Below, in pieces: positions 21,833 to 33,447 of a DNA stretch of 64,000 nt. Source of the DNA: Kondoa malvinella (taxonomy: Eukaryota > Basidiomycota > Agaricostilbomycetes > Agaricostilbales > Kondoaceae); contig BCIM01000004.1 of assembly GCA_039545315.1 (NCBI GenBank), positions 434,001 to 498,000 of the forward strand, given 5' to 3'. Made by a program: the position numbers and the translations under genes. How positions within the stretch are numbered: the stretch's first letter is position 1; each line of letters opens with the position of its first letter. The notes beneath the pieces are model-generated. The model had not been told where the DNA came from, made no database searches, and saw only the letters and a list, made by a program, of their open reading frames with translations.

Positions 21833-22904
21833 CTACGATCTGTGATCCCCGGCTGAAATGACTTGCACATTTGAGTGTCGCTGACTTCCGGGTAGGTGGT
21901 AGGCTAGATGAGGAACATGGTTGCGCATGTAAGCATGGTAAAGACTCTGATCATGGTGCGCAGCGGGATCAGCCTGGAGAATGTGTAGAAAGGCTGCGAT
22001 ACGCCTTGGCTGAATACCTGCGTATGTCGAATTTTCGCGCCATGCGTAGGCAAGCCGACCGAGTTCATCACGAAGACGCGGCATGTCCTTCTCCAGCAAT
22101 CCGATCCTGACAACAAGATTATCAGGCTGTCAACTGTCGTCCTGGATACAACTTGACTGACATGATGCTTTGCAGTCCCGAAAATGATCTCGAGTATGTG
22201 TTGGCTTCAAGGGTTTCGAAGCGGGAGAAATCGCGGTCGGACATTTTGCTAAGATCCGACTGTAAAGGTTTACGATGACCTTTGCCCCAATCGATAAAGG
22301 TCGCAATGAGGTGGCCATCTGATTCGGATTCTTGAATCAGGATGTTGCCTGGACCGATATCGCTGTTGACAAAAGGTAGGTCTTCGAATTCTTGAACTGC
22401 AACAAGTATGTCATGTACTAGCATATACCGGATTTGGGCGGAAGAGGAGACTAGCTTCTGAAGGTGTAAGATATGCTGATTATGCACGGGGCCTTTCAGA
22501 ATCTGCTCGAGCGATGGCGCCGGAACCGAGCTGTACAGCCCCGTTTTCGTTGCGGCAACGAAATCCATGACTAGGCCTTGCATACCTCCGTCAATTGAGC
22601 ACGAGAAATGTTCGTAAACTTGCGGGATGTTTATACGCGAGTTGCCGTGGACCTGAACGCCATGATGCGCCAGGCGCTGTCGTTGAAATTCGGCATGATC
22701 TTTGTCTTCAGCGATAGTCACTTTGAGCGCGAGCTGGGGAAGAGGATATCCGCTATATTCTGCGCGAAAGACTTTGCCGTAAGAGCCGGTTCCGATTACG
22801 GATTCAGGCTTCGAGTCGACTTTGAGCTGATGGCCTGACATGGCGGATTGCGCTACGCAACTAGCGATATATGTTTCGTAGTCTGCCTGAGATATAGCGG
22901 ACAT
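21833..22904 (-). CDS. Divergent protein-kinase-like protein
   Basis: Exons (transcript order) 22162-22904 and 21833-22106 give 338 residues from the ATG at 22904. A glycine loop IGTGSYGKVFRAEYSG (about residues 37-52) and LALKVTIAEDKDHAEF (lysine of subdomain II) show a kinase fold. The catalytic loop reads FVNSDIGPGNILI in place of HRDLxxxNxL, and DFG is replaced by IDWGKGHRKP. The D and N of the loop and the D of DFG are kept, so phosphotransfer is not ruled out. The pattern resembles the FunK1-type kinases expanded in basidiomycetes; that is inference. The frame is open upstream of the chosen ATG, and an upstream exon starting at 23169 (MNRETPWQAASRSLANVLKS) is possible but the junction could not be resolved. 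Confidence 0.7.
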
Positions 22905-24333
22905 GACTGTTTCGATGACTTGCAAGCAGAGAGAGAAGACGGCGCTGGTTGACCCTCTAGAAGGAGTCGATGGCAAGAACAAAAGAAAAGCTGCTCAGAA
23001 GACTGCCTCTTATTGCTCTAGCAAGCAAGAAGTGAACGGTGCAGTAGGATGTATATGATTCTTTCAGGCGTTCAATCAGGCCACGAGACTGGTCGATAGC
23101 GTATCCAACAGATTTCAAGACATTTGCCAATGACCTGCTTGCTGCTTGCCAAGGCGTCTCACGATTCATCAGGAATTATCTTGCAGCGGATGTGAAGAGC
23201 TACGACTCCTGCGAGGCAATGAATACAATCATGCACCCAACCAAGAACAGAGCGCGGGAGTTGTAGCTCGAATCGAAGAGCGGAACCACAACAGAAGAGG
23301 TCAACGCCGGAATATCAGATCAGCTTGGAAGTCGCGCTGGTACAAGAAGAGGATACCTCGACCACACGCTCGCGAGGGAACAACCTTCGCAAGATCCATT
23401 TGGGTACAACTTGCATCTTCTGGCCAAGTTCCCCTACAAACGGCAGCACTACTAAGTCAGAAAGTGCCAACTTGCACCGATGGAACAGCATTTGGATCCA
23501 GAGCGAGCCAATCTCGTTTTGGGGTCAAGTGTTGTTATCCTAACAAGGAAGAAAGAAACAGATGGACCTGTCACAACTATCGATATAAAGGCAGTATAGG
23601 CAAGAGAGAAGTCGGACCCTTTATCGCTATCATCCTTGACGCCTTTGCGCAGCTATGTGTTGACAGATTTTCCAGTAGCAGCCAGTAGCTTTCTCTAGCA
23701 TTTGGAGACCCCATCCATGCTCTCCAGCTCTAGCTGCTTGAGCTCTGCCTATTCCTCAGCCAACAATGAAGTTCTCCGTTCAGCCAGCTTAGTGCTTCTG
23801 ATGCTACGTCCCTCTTCATTCTAAATCTCCGAACGCGAAGTCTGCACCGTCGCCGAAAGCTCTGTCTTCCTTTTCTTCTTACCTCTTTCGGTGCTGTAAG
23901 ACAGCATGAATACTTGACCCTCGCCTTCTCTTCCGAGCGGCTTACCGCAGTTCCTTATCGAAGTCCACGCACATAGTATGCTCGCACAGGACGGATATAG
24001 CTACAGCAGACTGCTGTGCTGCGTCGGGCAAGCGATATTTGAATTCTAGTCAATGCACCGGTGCTGATGTCAGCCTGCACACTACGCTACCTTATCATCC
24101 TCTTATCAGACTGCCTGGCCGCATGACACGCGCAATCTACGCCAAATATGCGGAAATTACATCTGAAGCTAAATTTAATCCATCCCCGGATATGCTAGTC
24201 CACGCCAAGCAAGCTCGTAGTATACCTGGTATACCCGACGCGGAGCCTTCTCCTCCGTCTGAATTACTTAGCCGGTGGTGCGTTGTCTCCACCACGGGGC
24301 CTCTGCTTGCGTAACGGTCAACTTTTCCTTAAG
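22905..24333. other. Long stretch without a confident gene
   Basis: Besides a possible 5' exon of the kinase-like gene (minus, about 23050-23169), the plus strand has one coding-like block at about 23270-23453: after an acceptor gttgtag it reads LESKSGTTTEEVNAGISDQL and ends KFPYKRQHY at a stop or donor. I found no flanking exon to complete it. The remainder up to the transporter start shows only short, unremarkable frames and pyrimidine-rich promoter-like sequence. Confidence 0.3.
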
Positions 24334-26991
24334 ATGGACGTCGCAGATGAGAAGCAAGAGTACAACCACAAGGAGAAAAGCCATGTCTTTGAGACCATCA
24401 CCAAGCCTGATGTGCATCTCAATGACAAGGAGGAAAAGCACATGTATCGAAAAGTCAGTCTACAGTGACCTCGATCGTTGTTGGTACTGATCTCGGCAAT
24501 AGATTGACTTGCGCTTGCTGTGGATTCTCGTATGTGACAACACACACGAACGTGTGCGATAGCTCATAGTAACGACAGGCGTTGCTCTATCTCGTCGCTT
24601 TCTTGGACAGGTGAGTTCTTTGCTGCGAACAGCAGAGCTGTATTGATCCTGCGATGCTTTACAGAGGCAAGTATGTCGATTCGTTGGCAACGACTTTACA
24701 GAAATCAGCTTATGGCATTTTCATAGCATTGGCAATGCTCGTTTAGCCGGTCTTCAAACTGTGAGTGCCAGCCAGTCTATCATGCAAAGCGTTGCTGATT
24801 GCACGGGCAGGATCTGGACATGAGTAATGGAGATTACGCGCTCGCTCTATCTCTCTTCTTTGTATCTTACAATTTAGCAAGTCCTATCATATTGCTGCGG
24901 TCAAAAGTCAGATATACTAATGTTGCGATTTTCTAGTGCGAAGTACCGTGAGTCTGCCACTGCAAAACTCGAGTCTTGCTCATGAGTGTCTCAGAGCAAA
25001 CTTGATGATGAAGAAGCTACGACCAAGGGTGTGGCTCAGTCTCATCGTGACGCTGTTTGGTATCACCGTTAGTCGTATACTCTTTTCGTTTCTAATGTGA
25101 CTCAAGTGCGAGCGCAGATGATCGGAATGGGTCTGATAGAGACCTATGGTGGTCTGCTAGCTATGCGCGTGCTGCTAGGCGTCTTTGAGGCCGGTGTAAG
25201 CAATCTTTCGTGTTCGAGCTTCCAAATTTGCTGATAACAGATCAGCTCTTCCCTGGTGCCGCCTACTTGCTGTCTCTCTGGTATCCTCGCTCTCTGCTGC
25301 AATTCAGGATTGCAATGTAGGCTTCCAAGTCTTAAAAGCGGCTTCATTCGCTCACCCAATGGTTCTAGCTTCTTCTCAGCAGCTACAATTGCCGGAGGTA
25401 CGCAGATGGACCTCTTTGTGTCGTCCCTGACTAAAATACGACCCAGCGTTCTCTGGTTTGCTCGCATACGGGTCAGTCCAATGTGGTTTTGACGTTTGCA
25501 AACATCTGAGCGTCAAAATAGGATACAATTTATGAGCGGAACTGCGGGCTACAACGGCTGGAACTGGATCGTTCGTCTGGCCTCTTTCCATAGCAATCTC
25601 ATCTAAAACTGTCTTAGTTCATTCTCGAAGGCATTTTCACCACCCTCTGCGGCGCGCTCAGCTACTTCTTCTTAGAGGATTATCCAGAGAGTGAACGCAC
25701 AAGGAAATTTCTGACGCCGGAAGAGCAGAAATGGACCGTCTGGCGAAAAGCTACCGATGGCACATTGCACGGAGAGCACACTGGCATGAATTGGACCTTG
25801 ATCTGGAGTGGTATCTGGAAGTACGCTCATCCCTCTCCTTCGATGGAATTGAGCTGAATTTGTCCCAGCTGGCAGACATTATCGGCAACCGGTTTTTATT
25901 TCTCCATTGTTACACCCTTGTACTCTGTAGGATTAACGCTGCCTACCTTGATCAGTGAAGTCCCCCCCCTTATCTGCTGTATGGCTGCGCTCATACAGAT
26001 GCTCAGATGGTTTCGGTCAATTTTCTCGTCCGGAAGTTCAGCTTCTGACTGTGCCAATCTACATTGTGGCCTGTATTGTCAGTCGGCACTCTGCACTCTT
26101 GATCGCTTTGCTAATACGCTAGCCTTGCGTCACAGTGGGTGCTCGGCTCAAGTATCTGGGCGTGAGTCGTGATCGATCTCTTTTGTCTTCTAGGAGGTTC
26201 TGAGTCTTACACTTTTTTTCCAGCGACAAGATACAGAAGCGCTTCGTCTTCTTGCTTGCAGATCAGATCCTTTGTGTCATTGGCTTGTAAGTTTAAGCCT
26301 GCACGCCAACAGTGAGATCGTATTGCTCATAGCTCTCTGCACCTTTTAGCATAATGAACATCACTCCAGTAGGTTTTCAAAGGCTGTTCTTCTACCAGCG
26401 CTTGAGCTCACAAACCATTTTAGGCTCCTTATGGAGTTAAATATGCCGGTCTTTTCCTTGTTGCCATGGGAGGTTACGGCGCTTTGCCGACGGTTGTTGC
26501 TTGGCTGTCGATCAACCTCAAGGGTCAGACCAAGAGAGCAGTCGGTGTCAGTTTCGAAATTGGCATGGGTAACTTTGGTGGTGAGTTCAGCGAGACCTCA
26601 TATTGGTATATTGAGCTGAGTAGGCCATGCAGGTCTCGTCGCCAGTAATATCTACAGGCAGACAAACGGAGGACGCTACTTCATTGGCCGTAAGTCCAGT
26701 CACCTCCAACAATTTTTACAATTAGCTGATGTCCTGCCTTGTAGACGGCACCAATCTTGGTCTGCTAGCTGTTGGTATTCCTCTCGCCTGCTTCTATGCA
26801 TGGCGCCTCAACAAAATCAACAAATCCCGCGATGAATGGCAAGCACGTCAAGACTCTTTGCCTGAGCACGAAAAGGAACAGTTCACCATCGAAGATCTTC
26901 ACAACCTCGGAGATAGGGCTCCTCGTATGTCCGCTTGTGTTTGATGATTCTTCGCTAATGCTTGCCTACAGAATTCCGCTACACCATCTAG
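24334..26991 (+). CDS. MFS transporter, allantoate permease (Dal5) type
   Basis: Twenty-three exons, all joining in frame, give 500 residues: 24334-24453, 24503-24529, 24579-24610, 24665-24670, 24727-24760, 24811-24876, 24937-24947, 24995-25067, 25118-25195, 25246-25316, 25369-25397, 25447-25471, 25522-25570, 25618-25820, 25869-25954, 26007-26077, 26136-26161, 26224-26286, 26350-26368, 26424-26580, 26633-26689, 26745-26924 and 26972-26991. Family features: IDLRLLWILALLYLVAFLDR, GNIGNARLAG, VPANLMMKKLRPRVW, GVFEAGLFPGAAYLLSLWYP, EDYPESERTRKFL, APYGVKYAGLFLVAMGGYGA and the Asn-rich C-terminal loop. Twelve membrane spans fit. Relatives import anions such as allantoate, ureidosuccinate, nicotinate or biotin-related compounds; the substrate here cannot be told. 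The intron after 24876 uses a GC donor. Confidence 0.9.
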
Positions 26992-27104
26992 AAATGTATA
27001 TAGCGCGCGAAAAGAGAAACGTATAGAGTACAATACATTGCATATAGTCGTCATCCTGATAGCTACCTGTGCTTCTTTCTCACTTCGCTATATCAACATA
27101 TCCC

Positions 27105-28480
27105 TCATGCCGCCGGGACATATGTAAAATCGTATTTCTTCTTGATATAATCCTCCACTTTGATTTTCGCTTCTTCTGTAGCGCTGCTTCCTGCCGTGCG
27201 TAGCGGCGTGACGACTGCATCATTGTTCCCCTCTGTTCAATACATTAGATTTAACCTCATACTGGCTGAAGAAAGCTATACCGAAGAAAAATGGAATAGA
27301 GTACCGGTCATTCGGAGACGCGTTAACTACTCGATGGAGCGAGCTCTTGTATTTGTAATCGCCTGACCAGTCACTGAGCAGATCGCCGACATTGACCACA
27401 AAAGCATTCTCTGGCGCTGTGACTTTGTGCCAAGCCTCATCGTGCCACACTTGTAGACCGGGGCTGTTGGGTGGTATAGCTAGCCACGTAGTTAGACCGA
27501 AATCGGTGTGCTGGTCCCTATCAGCGGTGTTGGAGCGGAAGTCGTGCAAGACTCACAGCGCCTGCACCGATCTGTACAGCATCTTCTGATGGCTCTTTCT
27601 GAGGTGGGTAGTGCAATAAACGGACAGCACTGCTCGATGTCTCAGCCCGATGACAATGAGGTTGAGAGCGACAAACGATATCGGATCTTTCGCTAGACTG
27701 GCAAAGTAGTTATCGTCTTGATCCAGAGAGCGAGCGACGACGCGCATGAAAGAAGCGGCCAAGGCCATCATAGTCTTGTAATATCTGTTTTATACACTTG
27801 AGTATATCACACCTTGGCAAGAGGGAAGACTGACCGGGTCGCTACCTTCTCCAGACCTGGGCAGGTCTCATCGTCTGGCAACTTGTTCGGTCCTGTCAGA
27901 ACACTGTCAAAAACAGATACTGATAGAGAGAGGTCAGACTGGCCATGAGCAAACCTCTTGTACATGGAGCTCTTCTCATCATACGTAGGTGAACCTACCA
28001 TCCAGCCTTCTTTGTTGTCCGTTATACCATGCTACGAGACATCAGCATGTCAATCTAGAGTCATTCAGTTCGACATACATGCTCGCCAAACATTTGCTCG
28101 TGTCCGCCATGCGCTTGTCCATAGAGAGATTGCCGACCGATAATCTCGTAGCCCTTGTTAGTGAACTCGTCTCTTTCATACTTTGCTTTCCTGCGCCCTT
28201 ATCAGTCTTGCCAGTAAACATTATGCTCTGTAACTGACTCATTGTAAGGGAGAGAAAACAGTCGCTTCGAGGCTTCGAAAGTATCTTTGATCAATTGAGG
28301 ATCGACTCCATGATCGGTCTGCGATGTATCAGCGATAGGTTTGCTTGATGAACATACGACACATACCATGACCATGAAACCGGAAGATTGCGCTGCGTTT
28401 TTGAACTTAGCCGCTAGGGCCGCTCTTCCATCCTCGGTATCGAGTTCTTTCAGCGACAGAATAGGAAGGAAATCTGCCAT
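27105..28480 (-). CDS. 2-oxoglutarate/Fe(II) dioxygenase (isopenicillin N synthase-like)
   Basis: Exons (transcript order) 28367-28480, 28239-28318, 28079-28190, 27955-28031, 27835-27903, 27677-27784, 27557-27629, 27282-27510 and 27105-27232 give 329 residues. The N-terminal DIOX_N part includes FMVMTDHGVDPQLIKDTFEA, and the jelly-roll core follows: RLLHYPPQKEP, HTDFG (iron-binding HxD), LHRVVN (distal histidine) and DRYSIPFFF (2-oxoglutarate RxS). Fungal members of this family oxidise small molecules in catabolic or secondary pathways; the substrate is not predictable. It is convergent with the adjacent MFS transporter (113 bp between ends), but I see no further evidence for a cluster. Confidence 0.9.
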
Positions 28481-28910
28481 GGTGTTCGGGATGGTCGTGC
28501 GAGGCAAAGAAGTAAAGATAATGAAAGCGGGGTAAAGATAAGCCGGTGGGCAAGCCGATCAAGACGCTGACAACCAACATTCTGCGTGATGCCGCAGAGT
28601 GAGAACTCTTGGAGCAGGACTGTGTGTGCACCGTTTCTGGGCGAGACAGAGCACGATCATGTCTTGCAAAAGTGAGATTGTGAGGTTGACATTGAACGTA
28701 ACATAATAGCTTGATACGCATGCAGCTATGTACACATGCGATGCAGCATAGCCTTTTCACCTAGCATTAATTTGTAGTAGAAAAACTTCGGCCCCTCTGA
28801 AGACAGCTTGTGTTTAGCTGATGCAGATATCTCAGCTTGTAACAAAGGCACTAAGGCAAGACGAAGCACATACAGTGTGGAGCGCCGATTGAAAGGAATG
28901 CTGACTATAT
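28481..28910. other. Divergent intergenic region
   Basis: Upstream of the dioxygenase and of a small spliced ORF. Minus-strand frames here (for example 28407-28760) show no family or splice support. No RNA gene recognised. Confidence 0.35.
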
Positions 28911-29147
28911 GTGATGTCTTCTGCACATGATTTACAGCCATTCGAGATGACTGACACTGCATTGATTCTAGCCGAAGCAGCAGAGCTAGAAGCGCGTCTT
29001 CAGCCAGAACGCATGCTTTCTGATAGTACAGAAGGTGTGCTGAAGAACAGGTTTAGCAAAAGTTTACGTGCTATGTATGTTTTTACGTACTATTTGTCAT
29101 CGCCTGAAAATGGCAGCTTGTTCCGGTGGATCAAAACCGCAGCGTAG
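28911..29147 (+). CDS. Possible small two-exon protein (64 residues)
   Basis: An ATG at 28911 opens MMSSAHDLQPFEMTDTALIL followed by AEAAELEARLQPERMLSDST, a helical acidic segment. A perfect intron pattern occurs at 29075-29116 (GTATGT donor, CTGAAAATGGCAG end); splicing joins frame and ends ILFRWIKTAA. The unspliced frame is also open to the same stop. The composition and well-formed intron suggest a real small gene, but no family is recognised and it could be a fragment of something larger. Confidence 0.4.
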   Translation: MMSSAHDLQPFEMTDTALILAEAAELEARLQPERMLSDSTEGVLKNRFSKSLRAMYVFTYYLSSPENGSLFRWIKTAA

Positions 29148-29383
29148 CTATAGTAGCGACCATCGTCTGCCCTCCATAGCTAGGTTTTATACGCTGGGCG
29201 AGTCGAGTCTTAGGCTAGCTGGGGTAGATTGTGGTATACCTGCATGTAGATTAGCGAGGCATCAACGCGACTATCAGGGCAACCAGCCTGCGTGTTGGAG
29301 CGGACTAGAGGTCCTTAGTCCTCTGTGAGCAGCTGCGGCACCATGCCGGGCTTGACGAAGGACAATCGAACAGACGAAAGCGA

Positions 29384-29897
29384 TCATTGAGGCGTAGGTG
29401 GTTTCCTTCTCGAAGCGAAACCAGACCCTTCAGCTGGCAAAGTAGGCTGTCTCTCTACTGCGACTTTCTGCACCATTTCCCTCTCAGCTTTAAACCGCGC
29501 AGCTTCCTCTTCTTTGAAAATTCTTTCCCTCGCCGTTTGATAATCCTGCAACCTCTGTTCCATTGTTTTCTCCTCCTTTCTTTGCGAATTAGCAGAGCCT
29601 GAGCGACTTGTAGGACCAGTAGAAGTAGGTCTTTGCAAGATTTGCATTTGAGGCGAAGTTACTATCGACGGAATCGGTGAAGCTGTGTTCCCAGAAGGTA
29701 GGATAGTGTAATTTGGTGCTGGTCTATATTCTGGTGCATGTACGTTCAAAGCTGGGTTGCGCTTGGGCTGATCTTCCACTGGGTCTGGAGCATCATAGGC
29801 CTGCCTCGTTTTTTCAGCTTGAATGCATTCGTTTCTTTACTGCTTGAGCTCTTACCGTCTCCCAATCGTCAAATGGATCTGCTTGAATCTTTGGCAT
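29384..29897 (-). CDS. SUZ-domain protein
   Basis: Exons (transcript order) 29856-29897 and 29384-29800 give 152 residues. It begins MPKIQADPFDDWET, and the central part carries a SUZ motif: MQILQRPTSTGPTSRSG, then EQRLQDYQTARERIFKEEEA with the invariant YxxARxRIF. SUZ domains bind RNA and occur in SUZRD1-like and R3H proteins of translation and mRNP control. The C terminus is a basic Pro-containing tail. There is no R3H domain, so it fits the small SUZRD1-type class. The frame is open for a further 35 codons upstream of the chosen ATG but without a coding look. Confidence 0.8.
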
Positions 29898-30447
29898 CTC
29901 TCTGAGTCGTGTCGAATGAGTGTGCAAGCGCGAGTAGTCAACAGCAAGGAGCTTCAGTTCAAGAAGATTTTCCAAAAGGCAGCAGCGACTGTCAAAGCGC
30001 AAAGTCCCAAAGTTTGAATGCTCTTGTGTGCTGTTGGCTGTTCAGACTGAGGTCGTTTGGAACAAGACTTCCAGCAAAACAAATTTCCTTGTCTCTCCAG
30101 TATGTACTACTACTACCAGTATGTCTATCAATAGCCCAACGCGCATACAAGCCTACCACTGGATCGCTCATGTCCTCTCGTTGCCTTCTGCTATTGCTTC
30201 GTCGAAAGCGTCCATCCCAGTGTTTGGGGTCTTCAAAGAAATCTACGCCGTCTTGGCAGACTGTTGCCGATAACGGACCAACTCAATTACCTAGCGAAGC
30301 TCTGTTCCTCTCTTGACCGACGACGTTCAGTATACCCCAGGCTATAAGATACACGAAAGAGCCTCTGATTCCGGATTGACGTACCACCTCCTCGCATGAA
30401 ACATTCGTTCCGTTAAGTTCAAAGATTCAACAGCTTCAAATGCAAAC
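29898..30447. other. Divergent promoter region
   Basis: About 550 bp between the SUZ-domain gene and the glycosyltransferase, with short frames on the plus strand only. No recognisable domain, RNA gene or repeat. Confidence 0.35.
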
Positions 30448-31736
30448 ATGGCTCTAGCAAATTTACCTATTCGTTATGTATACCTGTCAATATTCGTTTT
30501 GCTTGGTCTCTTCCTTCTTTGGGCGCCTAATCCAGCTATCACATCAGCAAGCTTTAACTTGTTTGAAGAATCTGAACCTCCGACTTTGGAAGCTCTAGCT
30601 AAAAAGCGCGCTAATAAAGATAATGGTCAGTGTACTGCGAATGATCCGGTGCAGCGAATGATTTGTCTTGGGAGAGCAGAAGTCGTCTTATATTTCGCTA
30701 ATTCGGGTTTCATCGGTCATCTTGTCAACTCGGTATGTTCCTTGCGGGCTCAAGGAAACGAGCATTTCGTCAGTAAGTAATCTTTTACACGAAACAGCCG
30801 GTCTTGATGTAACATGCTGATTTTCTTCTTAGTTGCGGCAGTTGATGCGGAAATGATGGACATCTGTAAATCTCTCAATTTACCTTGCGCGCCTAGTGTA
30901 CTTGGTTTCCAAAACGACACCGCAGCAATGGACTTTCAATCTGAAGGCTATTACCACGTCGTCCAAAGCAAGACTGCTCAAGTAGAAGCATTGTTGCGAA
31001 CTGGCTTGCATGTCGTCTTTTGCGATTCCGATATCTATCATTTGCAAGACCCGCTCAAGACTGATTTACCTTGTCGTGATGACGCTTGTCATATCGCCAT
31101 GTCGACCAATCGACCTGATGTTCCGCCAGCATGGCAATGGGGCAACTGGGTTTGTCTGTAACTGTTCTTCTGATATCTGTCTGATTGATGTTTTAAAGAA
31201 TTTCAACTCGGGATTCTACTATGTGCGATCTTCTGAAGAAATGATTGAAGAATGGTCTGTCATAAGGGAGGCTATTCGGGAATCTGGTGAACTGGAACAG
31301 CCGCCTTTCAATACTGTTTTGTGTGGTATTGTGCGTTGCTCATCTCTTGCATTGGATCACTTCCCAACATTAAATAACAGGACGCTGGGCAAAAAGATTG
31401 GGATACAGGCTTGTGCGTGAATGATCATCAGATCAAAACTGCAATGCTCGACCCAGCCAGGTGCGTCTCTACATACTGCGCTTGCAACATTCGCTGATAT
31501 CATGTACCAGATTCGTTATAGCAGCTTCAGACCGACTCAGCCCAGAAAAAGTAGAACCGATATGGCATTGGCATACAATCCCTAGAGATCTCGTAACGAT
31601 ACATCTGGCCTGGCTAGCGGGCGAACACCCAAAGATGGCGACATGGAGAAAAGCTGGCATGATAGCATATGACACCACAACGTTTGAATGCTTGGCATTC
31701 GACAAGGAAGCGAGAGTGAGTAGGGGAAGTAGGTAG
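30448..31736 (+). CDS. Type II membrane nucleotide-diphospho-sugar transferase
   Basis: Exons 30448-30772, 30833-31149, 31199-31315, 31381-31460 and 31511-31736 give 354 residues. A short cytosolic tail precedes a signal anchor (YVYLSIFVLLGLFLLWAP, residues 10-27). The luminal domain carries SLRAQGNEHFVIAAVDAEMM, the DxD-type motif VVFCDSDIYHLQDP, NFNSGFYYVRSSEE and a C-terminal WHWHTIPRD. This is the PF03407-type fold of Golgi glycosyltransferases related to plant RRA/XEG113 and fungal galactosyl- or xylosyltransferase-like proteins. Donor and acceptor are unknown. The junction 31315/31381 was placed so that PPFNTDAGQKDWDT stays in frame. Confidence 0.82.
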
Positions 31737-32058
31737 GAGCAAATGTGTAGTGTACCAGGGACAATCAGTCGACAAACATGGACAATTAGTCGACGTGAAT
31801 TGTAGCGAAGTCTAGTGTGAAATATCAGTCTAGCGGTTGCAAGGGAAGCAGCGCGCAAGAGTCGTCAGGCCGTCATAGAGGATCTTCGCGTACGCCGAGA
31901 TCACCACCGCTCATCAAATCATCGCTCGAATAGCCAGATCCTGCTAGCTAGACCACTGATGTGCCTCGCCATTTCCGCAAATTACACCTGGCTAATTGAA
32001 TCGATGTAAACCAAGCAACACAATAGGGCGCTTCTTACCTGTCCTCGGACGGCTTCCC
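31737..32058. other. Convergent intergenic region
   Basis: Between the ends of the glycosyltransferase and the F-box gene. A short direct repeat (acaatcagtcgac / acaattagtcgac, near 31760-31795) is present. Nothing else recognised. Confidence 0.35.
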
Positions 32059-33340
32059 CTAGCACTCAATAAAATCGTCGTCCTGCCTACGTAACGTACT
32101 ACAATGCTTTCCAGTCTCCAGCTCGATCAATCCCAGACTCCGAGAAACGCTGAAGTAGACAAAGTCCAACAGCCCTTCCAATTCTATTTTCCGAAGCATA
32201 TGCGCATTGTCGTTGACTGTCTGACACTGATATACGTATATGAAGCTGCAGAGTTTTGGAACGAAAACAGGATTGAGAAACATCGGAAAAGATGGTGGTT
32301 CCGAATAGAGATGTCGGTCGATGATGATCAGGGATTGCAGATGCTCGAAAGTTGTGTTTGCTAAGCCGTATGATTCCGATTCGTTGTCTGATGCGTAGAG
32401 GTCAGGTAGATTGACTGATACAGTCAAGCTGAGAAGCGCAACTTGCTGGATTTGGGGTAATCTGAGCGTTTACTGGAGATAGGGGTTGCAGAGATACTCG
32501 CAGTCGACCATTTCGCCCACGAAGCGAACCTGCCTCAGAGAGGGTAGTTTTGCTAATATCGGCAAGATCTCATCAAAGTAGCTTTCTGAGTCCGTGTCCT
32601 CTCGCAGACTTCTGTCGTCCCATTCTATGCACCACAATGCAAGCGGTGTTGCCAAAGAGCCGGACACAGCCTTGACTATTGGCTGAAAAAATGTGTCGAA
32701 TTTAATTTGGCGCAGAGCAACGGTCGTCAGATGAGGACAAGCGATAACAAGTTGTCCGAACGCGCCGTAATCGCTCTTGCGAGTTCTGTTCGGAGATTGC
32801 AGTGCTAATTTGCGCAGAGTGTGTACAAGTGGTAGAGATAGGAGGCTGGCTGCGGAAGGCATGGGTACATGTTTACAGGATTTCGAAGCCTGCAGCAGGG
32901 ATAAACATCACGGGCCAATTTCCACCATACAAGCAGTCGACGGAGAAGTGGAAACTGGTGATTGCGGCGGCGCATTTCTTCAAAACGGAGACTGTTTGAA
33001 GCCAAGAAGTCCGGACTTTCGCTTGTGCAACAGCCCATTCTCCTTCCGTCCATTCCGCCTCTAATCTAGATCCTTCCTCCTCCTCGGCCGCAAGACAACA
33101 TTCCGTAAATATTTCGCGAACCGAAAGCGCCATACTTGTGTCGTGTGATGCATCACGGAGAGTGTCAACAACAGAAGGATTTTGCAAGTCTTTCGCAGTA
33201 ATGACTGAATACAAAAGCGAGCGAGCAAAATTGCGCAACGTCCTTGAAGTGAGGCAGAGGTTGACTAAAGTTTGTCGGTCTTCGAGCGGCTCGAGATCTG
33301 AGAGTACTTGTAGCCATAACTCTGCAGGAAAATGCTTCAT
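32059..33340 (-). CDS. F-box protein with leucine-rich C-terminal part
   Basis: Exons (transcript order) 32926-33340, 32474-32849 and 32059-32428 give 386 residues. The N terminus is an F-box (HFPAELWLQVLSDLEPLEDR, LVNLCLTSRTLRNFARSLLY), which recruits substrates to SCF ubiquitin ligases through Skp1. The rest has repeated leucine-rich segments such as LSLPLVHTLRKLALQS, CPHLTTVALRQIKFD and KLPSLRQVRFVGE, typical of the large, poorly conserved basidiomycete F-box families. The substrate is unknown. The first intron is inferred at a GTGGAA donor to keep DCLYASLLSLPLV in frame and is the least certain junction. Confidence 0.75.
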
Positions 33341-33447
33341 AACAAGCAGCCTGCAATAGGACTATATGAGATCACCATCGTAGGCCACGAAAGATCACGA
33401 ACGGACAAGGGACGTAACCCAACAGGTATACGCGGTCAAAGCGAGCT

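Noticed and set aside
26992..28480. MFS transporter and dioxygenase as part of a secondary-metabolite cluster
   Set aside because: No backbone synthase, P450 or pathway regulator nearby; the other neighbours are housekeeping or unrelated.
31760..31795. Short direct repeat as a possible transposon footprint
   Set aside because: Only about 13 bp with a mismatch, no inverted repeats or coding remnant around it.
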